From Caryophanales bacterium UBA2289 (GTDB lineage: Bacteria > Bacillota_I > Bacilli_A > Izemoplasmatales > Hujiaoplasmataceae), in the NCBI GenBank assembly GCA_002345505.1, contig DDWJ01000040.1, positions 1-43,252 of the forward strand: a DNA stretch of 43,252 nucleotides, in the 5' to 3' direction. Both the position numbers and the translations under genes were made by a program. Position 1 is the first letter of the stretch. Each line of letters begins with the position of its first letter. Below the pieces are notes generated by a model. It was not told the DNA's origin. It saw only the letters and a program-made list of their open reading frames with translations, and ran no database searches. Below are positions 26,397-34,397 of this stretch, in pieces.

Positions 26397-28160
26397 ATGA
26401 AATGGGATTTGACATATCTTTTCAAGAGTTTAGAGGACTTTGAAAAGAATTTTGAAGAAACAGAAAAAATAGTTGAAAAACTAGCAACATTTAAAGGAAA
26501 ACTTAATGATTTTTCTAACTTTAAAGAATTCTTCCTTTTACAAAAAGAATTCGAAAAGAAAGGTTTGAGAACTTATCAATACGCTTCACTTCTAAGTGAT
26601 TTAAACAAGAAAAACACTGAAAATGCAGCAAGACTTCAAAGAGTTCAATTAGCGTTTGTTAAGCTTCAACAAGCATTAGCTTTTGAAGAACCAGAGTTAA
26701 TATCAATTGGCAAAGAAAAGATAATGAGTTTCATCAATGAAGATAAAACCCTTGAAGAGTTTCGTTTCCCAATGGAAAAACTTTTCAAACGTCAAGAACA
26801 TATTCTTGATGATAAGAGTGAAAGTTTACTAGCGAATTTCTCACAAGTTCAAGGTGCAGGAAGAAACCTATACAGTTCTTTATCTGTAGCTGACATTGAA
26901 GGGCAAGACGTAATGTTAGATAACAATGAAATCGTTACTATTACTAATTCTAATTACCGCGCTTTCATTCAAAAAAGCAGTTCTCCTGAAGAAAGAAAAG
27001 ATATTTTTGAAGCTGTATTCTCATATTATGAAGCTCATAAAAATACCTATGCTTCAATCTATAAAACAGTACTAGACGCAGACTTAGCAAGAGTAAAAGC
27101 AAGAAACTATAACTCTTCTTTAGAAAGCTACTTATTTGACAATAATATTCCTACAAGCGTCTATATGAGTTTAACAAAAGTAGCTAGAGAAAATACCGCT
27201 ATGGTAAAAAAATATCTTGCTTTAAGAAAAGAATATTTAGGTTTAGAAGAATACCACACCTATGACAGATTTTTAGATTTGGCAAAAACTGATAAAGAAT
27301 ATGAATATGAAGAAGCAAGAGAACTTTTCTTTAGTTCAATCAAGCATCTTCCTAAGCATTTCCAAGAAAAGGCTAAAGACGTTTTAAAAGACGGATTTGT
27401 AGATGTTAATGAACAACCGGGTAAAAGAACTGGAGCTTACTCAAGTTCAATGCCTAATCTTCATCCTTTCATTCTTTTAAACTATTCAAAAACTCTAGGC
27501 GATGTTTTTACAGTAGCTCATGAAGCAGGACATTCAATCCACTCAATGTACGCGGCGGAAACACAACCTTCAACATTACAAAACTACACGATATTCGTCG
27601 CTGAAGTAGCTTCTACTTTCAACGAACATAATCTACTTGATTATATTATCAACGAATCAAAAGCAACCAAGAATGAAAAAATTGCTTTATTACAAAGAGC
27701 GATTGATGATATATTAGCTACCTTCTACCGTCAAACATTATTCGCCATCTATGAACTTGAGGCTCATAAGTTAGTTGAAACTTCTCAACCAATCACTTCT
27801 GATAATTTATCAAAAATAATGATTGACCTTTATCAAGAGTTTTACGGTTTAGATATAACAAAAGAAGGTGTTAAACAATATGTTTGGGCATATATACCAC
27901 ATCTATTCTATACACCATTCTACGTTTATCAATATGCAACTAGTTTCGCAGCTTCATTGAAGTTATATGAAGAAGTAAAAAACAATACTCCAGGAGCTTT
28001 TGATAAATATATTAGTCTGCTTAAATCAGGTGGTTCTGAATATCCAGTAGATCAATTAAAGAAAGCCGGAGTTGATTTAACTAAGGAAGATGCATTTAAA
28101 GCTGTAGTAAATAGATTAGATGAATTAGTTAACGAATTAGAGATTGTATTAAAATCTTAA
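26397..28160 (+). CDS. pepF: Oligoendopeptidase F (M3B metallopeptidase)
   Basis: 587 aa. It cuts oligopeptides of medium length in the cytoplasm. The N-terminal helical PepF domain (MKWDLTYLFKSLEDF..) is followed by the M3 catalytic domain with zinc motif HEAGH at 375-379 and the third ligand Glu in FVAEVASTFNE about 25 residues on. GVKQYVWAYIPHLFYTPFYVYQYATS near the end is typical. Length is normal for the family. The 3' end of the gene carries the -35 box of the trpS leader promoter. Confidence 0.95.
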   Translation: MKWDLTYLFKSLEDFEKNFEETEKIVEKLATFKGKLNDFSNFKEFFLLQKEFEKKGLRTYQYASLLSDLNKKNTENAARLQRVQLAFVKLQQALAFEEPELISIGKEKIMSFINEDKTLEEFRFPMEKLFKRQEHILDDKSESLLANFSQVQGAGRNLYSSLSVADIEGQDVMLDNNEIVTITNSNYRAFIQKSSSPEERKDIFEAVFSYYEAHKNTYASIYKTVLDADLARVKARNYNSSLESYLFDNNIPTSVYMSLTKVARENTAMVKKYLALRKEYLGLEEYHTYDRFLDLAKTDKEYEYEEARELFFSSIKHLPKHFQEKAKDVLKDGFVDVNEQPGKRTGAYSSSMPNLHPFILLNYSKTLGDVFTVAHEAGHSIHSMYAAETQPSTLQNYTIFVAEVASTFNEHNLLDYIINESKATKNEKIALLQRAIDDILATFYRQTLFAIYELEAHKLVETSQPITSDNLSKIMIDLYQEFYGLDITKEGVKQYVWAYIPHLFYTPFYVYQYATSFAASLKLYEEVKNNTPGAFDKYISLLKSGGSEYPVDQLKKAGVDLTKEDAFKAVVNRLDELVNELEIVLKS

Positions 28161-28172
28161 TCGTGATATAAT
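28144..28172 (+). promoter_or_regulatory. Promoter of the trpS T-box transcript
   Basis: -35 TTGTAT (28144-28149), 17-bp spacer, -10 TATAAT (28167-28172) preceded by TGA. The -35 lies inside the last codons of pepF. Confidence 0.7.
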
Positions 28173-28177
28173 TACAT

Positions 28178-28406
28178 AAAATCAAAGATATGGAATAGTA
28201 ATTAAGAAAATTGATTCAAGAAGCGAGAAGACTAATGGTGAAATGTCTTCAATCAAACTTAATGAATGGACCATGGAGAGATGCTAATAACATCCGCTAT
28301 TAATCAAGCGTTAAAAGATTATTGAGTGCTAGATAAAGTTTCTAGAACTAAGGTGGTACCACGGTTATTTAATCGCCCTTATCTTAAATGATAGGGGCGT
28401 TTTTTA
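28178..28406 (+). promoter_or_regulatory. T-box riboswitch, tryptophan (trpS leader)
   Basis: Leader RNA sensing uncharged tRNA-Trp. Seen: stem I with AGAAG elements and a GGTGAAATG loop, a likely specifier TGG (Trp) at 28267-28269 in GAATGGACC, the T-box core AGGTGGTACCACGG at 28351-28364, and a terminator CGCCCTTATC / GATAGGGGCG with T7 at 28374-28406. The specifier codon agrees with the downstream gene. Confidence 0.92.
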
Positions 28407-28426
28407 TTTATTAGGAGGAAATCATT

Positions 28427-29422
28427 ATGAAAAGAATCGTATCAGGAATCAAACCTACTGGAACATTAACTTTAGGAAATTACTTAGGAGCAATAAAACA
28501 ATTTGTAAAACTACAACAGAAAAGAATTGATGATGAATTCTTCTTGTTTGTTGCGGATATGCATGCCATAACTACAAGACAAGTTCCAAGTGAGTTAAGA
28601 AAAAGAACTTTGGATATTGCAGCTATGTATTTAGCTTGTGGTTTAGATAAAGAGAGAACTGTTCTTTTTATTCAATCAGAAATTAAAGAACATGTCGAAC
28701 TTGGTTATATTCTTCAATCAAACACTTATATGGGTGAATTAGAAAGAATGACTCAGTTCAAAGACAAATCACAAAAGCAAGAAACTTCGATCACATCTTC
28801 TTTATTTACTTATCCCGCACTAATGGCTGCGGATATCTTACTTTATGACGCTGATTTCGTACCCGTTGGTGATGACCAAAAACAACACCTTGAACTAACA
28901 AGAGATATTGCAAATCGATTTAATAATTATTATGGTGATTTCTTCGTAGTTCCTGAACCCTTAATTCCTGAGGTCGGCTCAAGAATCATGGATTTACAGG
29001 AACCAAATAAAAAAATGTCCAAATCTGATGAAATGGATAAAGGCTATATTTCGATGTTTGACGATGAGGCATCAATCAAAAGAAAAATTCGCTCTGCAGT
29101 CACCGACTCTTATGCAAAAATCAATTATGATCCTGAAAATCAACCAGGACTTGCTAATTTGTTAACTATTTATGCAAGCATTACCGATCGAAGCATTCAA
29201 GATATAGTTAATGAATATAAAGACTCTAGTTACAAAGACTTCAAAGAAGATTTAGCCCAAGTCGTTGTTGATTGTTTGATACCGATTCAAGAAAAATATA
29301 ATGAGTTAATCAAATCTCAAGAACTTCAAGATCTCCTTGATAGAGGTAGAGATATTGCCAGTGATTTTGCTTTTAAGAAAATGAGAAAATGTAAAAAGAA
29401 AATTGGTTTAGGAAGAAAATGA
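28427..29422 (+). CDS. trpS: Tryptophanyl-tRNA synthetase
   Basis: 331 aa, class I synthetase of the normal length. The HIGH-equivalent is PTGTLTLGNYLGA (about 11-23) and the KMSKS loop is at 196-200. The MAADILLYDADFVPVGDDQKQHLE segment binds tryptophan. TAGGAGG precedes the ATG. It ends in TGA, evidence that UGA is a stop and not Trp in this organism. The only gene of its transcript, controlled by a tryptophan T-box. Confidence 0.97.
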   Translation: MKRIVSGIKPTGTLTLGNYLGAIKQFVKLQQKRIDDEFFLFVADMHAITTRQVPSELRKRTLDIAAMYLACGLDKERTVLFIQSEIKEHVELGYILQSNTYMGELERMTQFKDKSQKQETSITSSLFTYPALMAADILLYDADFVPVGDDQKQHLELTRDIANRFNNYYGDFFVVPEPLIPEVGSRIMDLQEPNKKMSKSDEMDKGYISMFDDEASIKRKIRSAVTDSYAKINYDPENQPGLANLLTIYASITDRSIQDIVNEYKDSSYKDFKEDLAQVVVDCLIPIQEKYNELIKSQELQDLLDRGRDIASDFAFKKMRKCKKKIGLGRK

Positions 29423-29446
29423 GACACTTCAACTTTGAAGTGTCTC
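29421..29446. terminator. Bidirectional terminator between trpS and the MFS gene
   Basis: GAGACACTTCAA / TTGAAGTGTCTC, a 12-bp perfect inverted repeat with a 2-nt centre. It overlaps the last codons of the MFS gene and follows the trpS stop directly. Confidence 0.75.
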
Positions 29447-30700
29447 TTCTTTATTATCTAGTTTTAAACTTTTAAAATTCCAGAACTGATTGAATAAGAA
29501 TATCGCCATCATTATCACACCGACAACAATAAACATTAGTTGCATATTATAATCAGCTAAAGCTCCAATAATCGGAGCAAATATCACTAGCAACAAAGAT
29601 GACAACTGAGCTTCTATACTCAAAACGCTAGCTCTTTTAGTTTTATCGGACGCATTACCAATTTCTTCTATCATAACGGGTTTTCTTAGATTTATGAAAA
29701 TATATATAAGTATAAAACTTGCAAATATGACAAATAGATTATTGGTCATAAAACTAAGAACTAAAGCTACAATGGCTGAAGCAAACCACATGAAATTTAC
29801 CAAAGAAAAATGATTAACTTTTTTCGCAACTCTATAAGAATTTCTACTAGCAAATGAACTGATTAAATAAATAATTGCGTAAATGATTCCGATATAAATT
29901 TTTAAATTATCATCTTCAGAGAAGTTCTTGAAAGCTAATAAACCAGCAGATACCGATAATGTAATAATCAATGGCTGAACATAGTCTTTTATGCTTTTAT
30001 ATCCTGCTTGATACAAAGATTCATCAAAAACCAATTTTCTAACTTTTCGATCTTTAAATGTATACTTAACACTCTCGACATTCTGTTTAAGAAATTCTTT
30101 TAATGAAAATTCAGTATGACGTTTTTCATTCAAATAGCTTGGATAACTAGCGATCAATAACATATCGATAACATAAGGAACTATGGAAATGAGAAACAAA
30201 TATTTTATTTCTGGTAACCAGATTACAAAAACAATAGCCACAATACTCATCACCATGGATCCGACTAAAGACATTGCTCTTGTTTGTCCATATACTTTCG
30301 TTTTTGTAGCGGTAATATCATTACGATCCAGAAAAGACATAATCATTGCTTTATGTGTGCCCGATCTGAATGCTTCGCCTAGTCCAAACAAAATCATTGC
30401 TATTGCGAAAACCCCAAAACTTCCGGCAATAAAAAATAATAAAAACGACATTATATAAAACACGAAACAAATTATAAGTTCAACTTTCTTTCCGTACATA
30501 TCAGCTATGACACCTGATGGGATTTCAAAAATATAGATAATAATTTCTCTAATTGAAATCAATAAACCTACTTGAAATAAAGACAAACCACTAATAGTTA
30601 AATAAATAATTAAATAGGGTTCAAAAAATATCAAACTCTTTAAAAATCCATACATTTCAAATTTAAATATTTGCAATCTAAAATCTTTTAGTTTAGCCAT
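29429..30700 (-). CDS. MFS transporter, 12 membrane segments
   Basis: 423 aa with about 12 hydrophobic segments split by a longer charged loop near 190-225. The loop between segments 2 and 3 (GVIADMYGKKVELI) is the classic MFS motif D-x(3)-G-(R/K)(K/R). The protein belongs to a broad drug/unknown-substrate MFS group; the substrate cannot be read from sequence. Codon stop is TGA. It follows ptsH after a hairpin with only 22 nt to its ATG and no promoter room, so it may be read through from the EIIB-like/HPr operon. AGGAGA lies before the ATG. Confidence 0.85.
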   Translation of the reverse strand: MAKLKDFRLQIFKFEMYGFLKSLIFFEPYLIIYLTISGLSLFQVGLLISIREIIIYIFEIPSGVIADMYGKKVELIICFVFYIMSFLLFFIAGSFGVFAIAMILFGLGEAFRSGTHKAMIMSFLDRNDITATKTKVYGQTRAMSLVGSMVMSIVAIVFVIWLPEIKYLFLISIVPYVIDMLLIASYPSYLNEKRHTEFSLKEFLKQNVESVKYTFKDRKVRKLVFDESLYQAGYKSIKDYVQPLIITLSVSAGLLAFKNFSEDDNLKIYIGIIYAIIYLISSFASRNSYRVAKKVNHFSLVNFMWFASAIVALVLSFMTNNLFVIFASFILIYIFINLRKPVMIEEIGNASDKTKRASVLSIEAQLSSLLLVIFAPIIGALADYNMQLMFIVVGVIMMAIFLFNQFWNFKSLKLDNKEETLQS

Positions 30701-30722
30701 TTACATTCTCCTCATAAAATAG

Positions 30723-30746
30723 AAAAAAGCATATGCATGCTTTTTT
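30723..30746 (-). terminator. Terminator after ptsH (probably leaky)
   Basis: AAAAAAGCAT-ATGC-ATGCTTTTTT, a 10-bp perfect stem. It overlaps the ptsH stop and lies 22 nt before the MFS start. Confidence 0.85.
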
Positions 30747-31011
30747 ACTTCATCTCGTTGATTTCATTGATGACGCGAGAGATTGCTTTAAAAGCTTCAT
30801 CTTCATCTTCACCATTAAAAATAATTTTAATGGTTTTATTTGCCGGTACTCCTAAAGACATAACTCCCATGATTGACTTCATATTAACCTTTCGTTCTTG
30901 ATACTCCATAATCATTTCGGATTGAAAACTGTTTGCTTTTGAAACTAATCTGGTTGCTGGTCTTGCATGTAAGCCATTTTCGTAAGTAATTTTAAATTTA
31001 CCATCAATCAT
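30745..31011 (-). CDS. ptsH: Phosphocarrier protein HPr
   Basis: 88 aa. HPr carries a phosphate from enzyme I to sugar-specific EII proteins and, when phosphorylated on Ser46, takes part in catabolite control. His15 in NGLHARPAT and Ser46 in VNMKSIMGVMSLG are both present, so it is a true HPr and not Crh. It overlaps the upstream EIIB-like gene by 4 nt (ATGA). No enzyme I gene is next to it in this window. Confidence 0.95.
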   Translation of the reverse strand: MIDGKFKITYENGLHARPATRLVSKANSFQSEMIMEYQERKVNMKSIMGVMSLGVPANKTIKIIFNGEDEDEAFKAISRVINEINEMK

Positions 31012-31397
31012 AATTTCCCTCCACTTATATCTAAATTTATTTTATCAACTATTCCTTGGGCATTAAATGGTAATACCATTTTAACATTTGTTCCTGAAAT
31101 AAAGATCCCGGTTGCACCAATTTCTTTGAAACCTTCAAGATTAACTACTTCAATTTCTCTCACCTGGAATTTTACTCTATTACCATCAATAGAAGCTTTA
31201 ACGATATTTTCTAAGCCTCCTAAAAAATATGTAACATCTCCTGTATATTTGAGACCATCTTCTCCATTTTTAGTTTTTGGCTGCATCAACATGATTTTAA
31301 CTATAACAATAATAGCCACTAAAAATAATATCACTGGCCACCAATAATTTTCATTAAGCCATTCAACGATTGTAAGATTTACTGGATTTAAAAACAC
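31008..31397 (-). CDS. Membrane-anchored EIIB-like protein without phospho-cysteine
   Basis: 129 aa from the GTG at 31397. One membrane segment (about 19-39) is followed by a glucose-type PTS EIIB-like domain (about 54-120). Matching blocks: YFLGGLENI, a conserved Arg (Arg74), FKEIGATGIFISGTNVKMVL. The CiTRLR motif that carries the phosphorylated cysteine reads SIDGNRVKF here, with Asp at the aligned cysteine position (about Asp71), and the protein has no cysteine. It cannot act as a normal EIIB. The ATG at 31427 was rejected: the binding site GAGGTG (31404-31409) and an extended -10 (31418-31426) fall inside that extension. The stop overlaps the HPr start. No function is known to me; a link to HPr is inferred from context. 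Confidence 0.8.
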   Translation of the reverse strand: MFLNPVNLTIVEWLNENYWWPVILFLVAIIVIVKIMLMQPKTKNGEDGLKYTGDVTYFLGGLENIVKASIDGNRVKFQVREIEVVNLEGFKEIGATGIFISGTNVKMVLPFNAQGIVDKINLDISGGKL

Positions 31398-31417
31398 ATT
31401 ATTCACCTCATAAAAAT

Positions 31418-31426
31418 ATTTTATCA
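31418..31426 (-). promoter_or_regulatory. Promoter of the EIIB-like/ptsH operon (extended -10)
   Basis: Minus-strand TGATAAAAT, with TAAAAT at 31418-31423. The GAGGTG site at 31404-31409 follows, 6 nt before GTG at 31397. This fixes the start codon. Confidence 0.6.
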
Positions 31427-31482
31427 TAAACAGCTAAAAAAATATATTGCAATTAAAAATATTCATAATTATTGATTAAAAG

Positions 31483-31511
31483 TTGCAAATCAAAAGATAA
31501 TAATATATAAT
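31483..31511 (+). promoter_or_regulatory. ppa promoter
   Basis: -35 TTGCAA (31483-31488), 17-bp spacer, -10 TATAAT (31506-31511). Confidence 0.82.
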
Positions 31512-31536
31512 TCTTCTAGTGAAAGGAATTGATAGT

Positions 31537-32040
31537 ATGGCAAAAGTAATTGAAGCAATCATCGAAATCCCTATGGGAACCCAAAATAAGTATGAGGTAG
31601 ATAAAGAAAAGAATCGCATTAAACTAAACAGAGTATTATATTCAAAAATGACTTACCCAGCTGAATATGGTTTTATCGAAAGAACCTTAGCTGAAGATGG
31701 AGACCCTCTAGATATTTTGGTCTTAGCTACCACTCAAACATTTCCTGGATGTATTGTAGATGCTAGAGTTGTCGGCTATTTAGATATGTATGATTCTGGC
31801 GAGAGGGATCAAAAAATCATTAGTGTCGTTGATGCTGATCCAAGATTCGAAGATATCCACGATATCTCTGATATAAAGGATTTACAGTTAAGAGAAATCA
31901 AACTTTTCTTTGAAAACTATAAAATTCTTGAACCAGGCCATCATGTTCAAGTACTTGACTACTATTGTAAAAAAGATGCTATTAAACTTATTGAATCTTG
32001 TCAAAAACGATATACTGAAAATATAACTAAGAAACTTTAA
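31537..32040 (+). CDS. ppa: Inorganic pyrophosphatase, family I
   Basis: 167 aa. It hydrolyses pyrophosphate to phosphate, pulling biosynthetic reactions forward. The signature EDGDPLDILV (metal-binding Asp residues), PAEYGFIERTL and SVVDADPRF are all present; the length matches the soluble family I enzyme. ATG at 31537 is chosen because AAAGGA lies 9 nt upstream; a GTG at 31519 lies upstream of that site and is not used. Own promoter; converges on the amidohydrolase gene. Confidence 0.95.
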   Translation: MAKVIEAIIEIPMGTQNKYEVDKEKNRIKLNRVLYSKMTYPAEYGFIERTLAEDGDPLDILVLATTQTFPGCIVDARVVGYLDMYDSGERDQKIISVVDADPRFEDIHDISDIKDLQLREIKLFFENYKILEPGHHVQVLDYYCKKDAIKLIESCQKRYTENITKKL

Positions 32041-32044
32041 AAAA

Positions 32045-32078
32045 GAAATCACCTCAAAAAAGAGGTGATATTTTTTTT
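32045..32078. terminator. Bidirectional terminator between ppa and the amidohydrolase
   Basis: ATCACCTC-AAAAAA-GAGGTGAT stem followed by A and eight T on the plus strand. An A-rich stretch at the other side makes it usable for the minus-strand operon end too. Confidence 0.82.
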
Positions 32079-33249
32079 AAGCCTTATGTGTAATTTCTCC
32101 GTTTATCATTACTAACTTAGTTTTTGTCATATAATGAAGAGGATGTCCGTTCCAAATAACAATATCTGCATCCTTGCCAATCTCAATACTACCTACACGG
32201 TCATCCACATGATTGATTTTTGCGGCGTCAATGGTTACTGCTTTTAATCCATCTAACTCACTTAAACCTTCGCGTACAAAAATTCCCACTTGAGTAAGAG
32301 CGTTAGCTAAATGAATCACTGGATGATCAGTCATAATCGCAAACTCAACACCGGTATCTTTTAAAATCTTTGCGGAAGCAAAAGTTTTATTTCTAAGTTC
32401 ATACTTTGACTTCGAACCTAATGTTGGGCCAATGATAACTCGTTGATTATGATTTTTTAAATAATCCGCAATCAAATGGCCTTCAGTTGCATGCTCAATT
32501 GTAGCATTCAAACCAAACTCTTCAATAATTCTAATTGCAGTTACGATATCATCTTGTTGATGAGCATGAATCTTAACTGGGAACCCTTCAAAAACTCTTG
32601 CTAAAGAAGCCCATTTCATATTATATTCTGGTTTCTTTGCTTCTTTGTTCTCTCTTAAATTGTTTTGATACTCAATCAGTTTTTCTTGATAATCCTTCGC
32701 TTTTTGTAAAGCATCTCTGATTAGAGCGGCTGTTGCCATTCTTGTTGCTGGAGTTTGACTTTTTGAATTATATACCCTTTTTGGATTTTCTCCTAAAGCC
32801 ATTTTCATCGATGATTCTTTAACAACAACCATGTCATCTACAGTTTTTCCAAATGTTTTTAAAACTGTAAATGTCCCACCGATACAATTTGCACTACCAG
32901 GACCGGTACAAACCGTTGTTACGCCAGATTCCATTGCTTCTTGAAAAGCAACGTCTTGAGGTTTAATCGCGTCAATTGCTCTCATTTCCGGAGTAATAGG
33001 TGATGTCATTTCATTACCGTCTGCTCCTTCAAATCCAATTGCTTCTTCGAAAATACCGATATGACAATGTGGATCAACTACACCAGGAGTAACGAAATTT
33101 CCTTCAGCGTCAATTACTTTAACTCCTTTAAAATCTTTTTCATTCAACTTACCAATTTGCTTAATCACCTTACCGTCAACCAAAATATCAACCACTTCAT
33201 AATTAATATCAGCCATACTAATAAGATTTGCGTTCTTAATCAAATACAT
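32077..33249 (-). CDS. Metal-dependent amidohydrolase (imidazolonepropionase-like)
   Basis: About 390 aa. The amidohydrolase fold is clear: the N-terminal beta-sandwich (ILVDGKVIKQIGKL), VTPGVVDPHCHIG with the HxH metal pair, KIHAHQQDD, TIEHATEGH and the Asp ligand in IMTDHP. IGSIEIGKDADIVIWNGHP closes the sandwich. The substrate is not evident; relatives are annotated as imidazolonepropionase-like or prolidase-like hydrolases. ATG at 33249 is chosen because AAAGGTGG precedes it; the longer GTG at 33264 would fall in that site. It follows the M20 peptidase by 4 nt in the same operon. Confidence 0.88.
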   Translation of the reverse strand: MYLIKNANLISMADINYEVVDILVDGKVIKQIGKLNEKDFKGVKVIDAEGNFVTPGVVDPHCHIGIFEEAIGFEGADGNEMTSPITPEMRAIDAIKPQDVAFQEAMESGVTTVCTGPGSANCIGGTFTVLKTFGKTVDDMVVVKESSMKMALGENPKRVYNSKSQTPATRMATAALIRDALQKAKDYQEKLIEYQNNLRENKEAKKPEYNMKWASLARVFEGFPVKIHAHQQDDIVTAIRIIEEFGLNATIEHATEGHLIADYLKNHNQRVIIGPTLGSKSKYELRNKTFASAKILKDTGVEFAIMTDHPVIHLANALTQVGIFVREGLSELDGLKAVTIDAAKINHVDDRVGSIEIGKDADIVIWNGHPLHYMTKTKLVMINGEITHKA

Positions 33250-33253
33250 TTTT

Positions 33254-34396
33254 TTAATTCCCACCTTTCATTACTATATTTATTAATAACTTACATCCTT
33301 TAATTAATGCATCTTCATTTAAATTGAACTTGCTGTTATGGATATTGTAGTTTTCAATATCTCTATGTTTTACTCCTAACCAAGCGATAGCACCTTTTTT
33401 AAGATTGATATATCTCGAAAAATCTTCAGCTCCCATTGAAGCTTCTTCTAAAATAGTTATTTTATCAAAAATTTCTTTTCCTGAATTAATAATTTTATCA
33501 ACAGAATCAATTGAATTTACGGTTGGATCATATCCTCTAATGTACTCTACTTTACATGTCCCATCATGTTTTGTTGCCACGGCTTGCGCGATAACTTTTA
33601 GCTTTTTTTCAATTAAATCTCTTACCTCGTTAGAAAACGTTCTTACAGTTCCGCTCAAATATGCTTTATCAGGAATAATGTTAAATGTCGTCCCTGACTT
33701 AACCATACCTATGGTAACTACTGCGGTTTTAAATGGATCAACTTTTCTTGATACAATTGATTGGATACTCATGATGAAATCAGCTTGCATAACGATTGGA
33801 TCTACTCCTAAATGCGGATAAGCCGCATGAGAGCCTACTCCTTCAAACTCAACATTTATTGTATCGGCAGCGGCTAAGGCATTACCATAGTTAATCGCGA
33901 TTTCACCGGTTTCAAAACCAGGACTTACATGCAAGGCAAAGAACTCCTCAACATCATCCACTAGATTTGAGTTGACAACATAATATGCTCCACCAGGATC
34001 TGGTCCTTCTTCAGCTTCTTGAAAGATAAATTTTACCGTTCCTTGCCACTTGTCTTTATTCTCAGCTAAATACTTACAAGTTGCTAGTAACATTGAAGTG
34101 TGAGCATCATGCCCACAAGCATGCATCATACCTTCATTTTTCGATGCAAACTCTAAATTAGTTTCTTCAGTTATGTTTAAAGCGTCAAAATCAGCTCTTA
34201 AACCAATGGTTTTTCCTTTTCCATTAATAATTGTAGCGACTAAAGAATGTTTCCCCACATGCTCGATTTTATCGACTTTAAACCTTTTTAGTTCATCTTC
34301 AATGAACTTACTAGTATTAACACAACTAAACCCTGTCTCAGGATACATGTGTAGATGTCTTCTGACACTGATAAGATAATCATTTAATTCATTCAA
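33254..34396 (-). CDS. M20-family amidohydrolase (N-acyl amino acid hydrolase type)
   Basis: About 380 aa. M20D family: VRRHLHMYPETGF opening, GLRADFDALNI, the metal cluster MMHACGHDAHTSMLL (about residues 90-104), FQEAEEGPDPGG with the catalytic Glu, and a lid domain (about 175-290). Relatives remove acyl groups from amino acids or hydrolyse aminobenzoyl-type amides; the substrate is open. The start is most likely TTG at 34396, 6 nt after GGAGGAG; the first in-frame ATG is well inside the protein. It begins 1 nt after the DUF368 stop and is thus tightly coupled to it. Confidence 0.9.
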   Translation of the reverse strand: MNELNDYLISVRRHLHMYPETGFSCVNTSKFIEDELKRFKVDKIEHVGKHSLVATIINGKGKTIGLRADFDALNITEETNLEFASKNEGMMHACGHDAHTSMLLATCKYLAENKDKWQGTVKFIFQEAEEGPDPGGAYYVVNSNLVDDVEEFFALHVSPGFETGEIAINYGNALAAADTINVEFEGVGSHAAYPHLGVDPIVMQADFIMSIQSIVSRKVDPFKTAVVTIGMVKSGTTFNIIPDKAYLSGTVRTFSNEVRDLIEKKLKVIAQAVATKHDGTCKVEYIRGYDPTVNSIDSVDKIINSGKEIFDKITILEEASMGAEDFSRYINLKKGAIAWLGVKHRDIENYNIHNSKFNLNEDALIKGCKLLINIVMKGGN

Positions 34397-34397
34397 T

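Noticed and set aside
29420..29422. Possible UGA=Trp recoding, as in mycoplasmas
   Set aside because: trpS, alaS, rpsT and other genes end at TGA at the expected family length, and Trp is TGG, so the standard bacterial code holds.
30745..31011. HPr could be the regulatory paralogue Crh
   Set aside because: Residue 15 is His in a normal NGLHARPA motif; Crh lacks that His.
31398..31427. ATG start at 31427 for the EIIB-like gene
   Set aside because: The binding site GAGGTG and the -10 element both lie inside the extension, so the GTG at 31397 is the start.
33405..33821. 138-codon plus-strand frame opposite the M20 hydrolase gene
   Set aside because: Antisense shadow of a well-supported gene with no domain.
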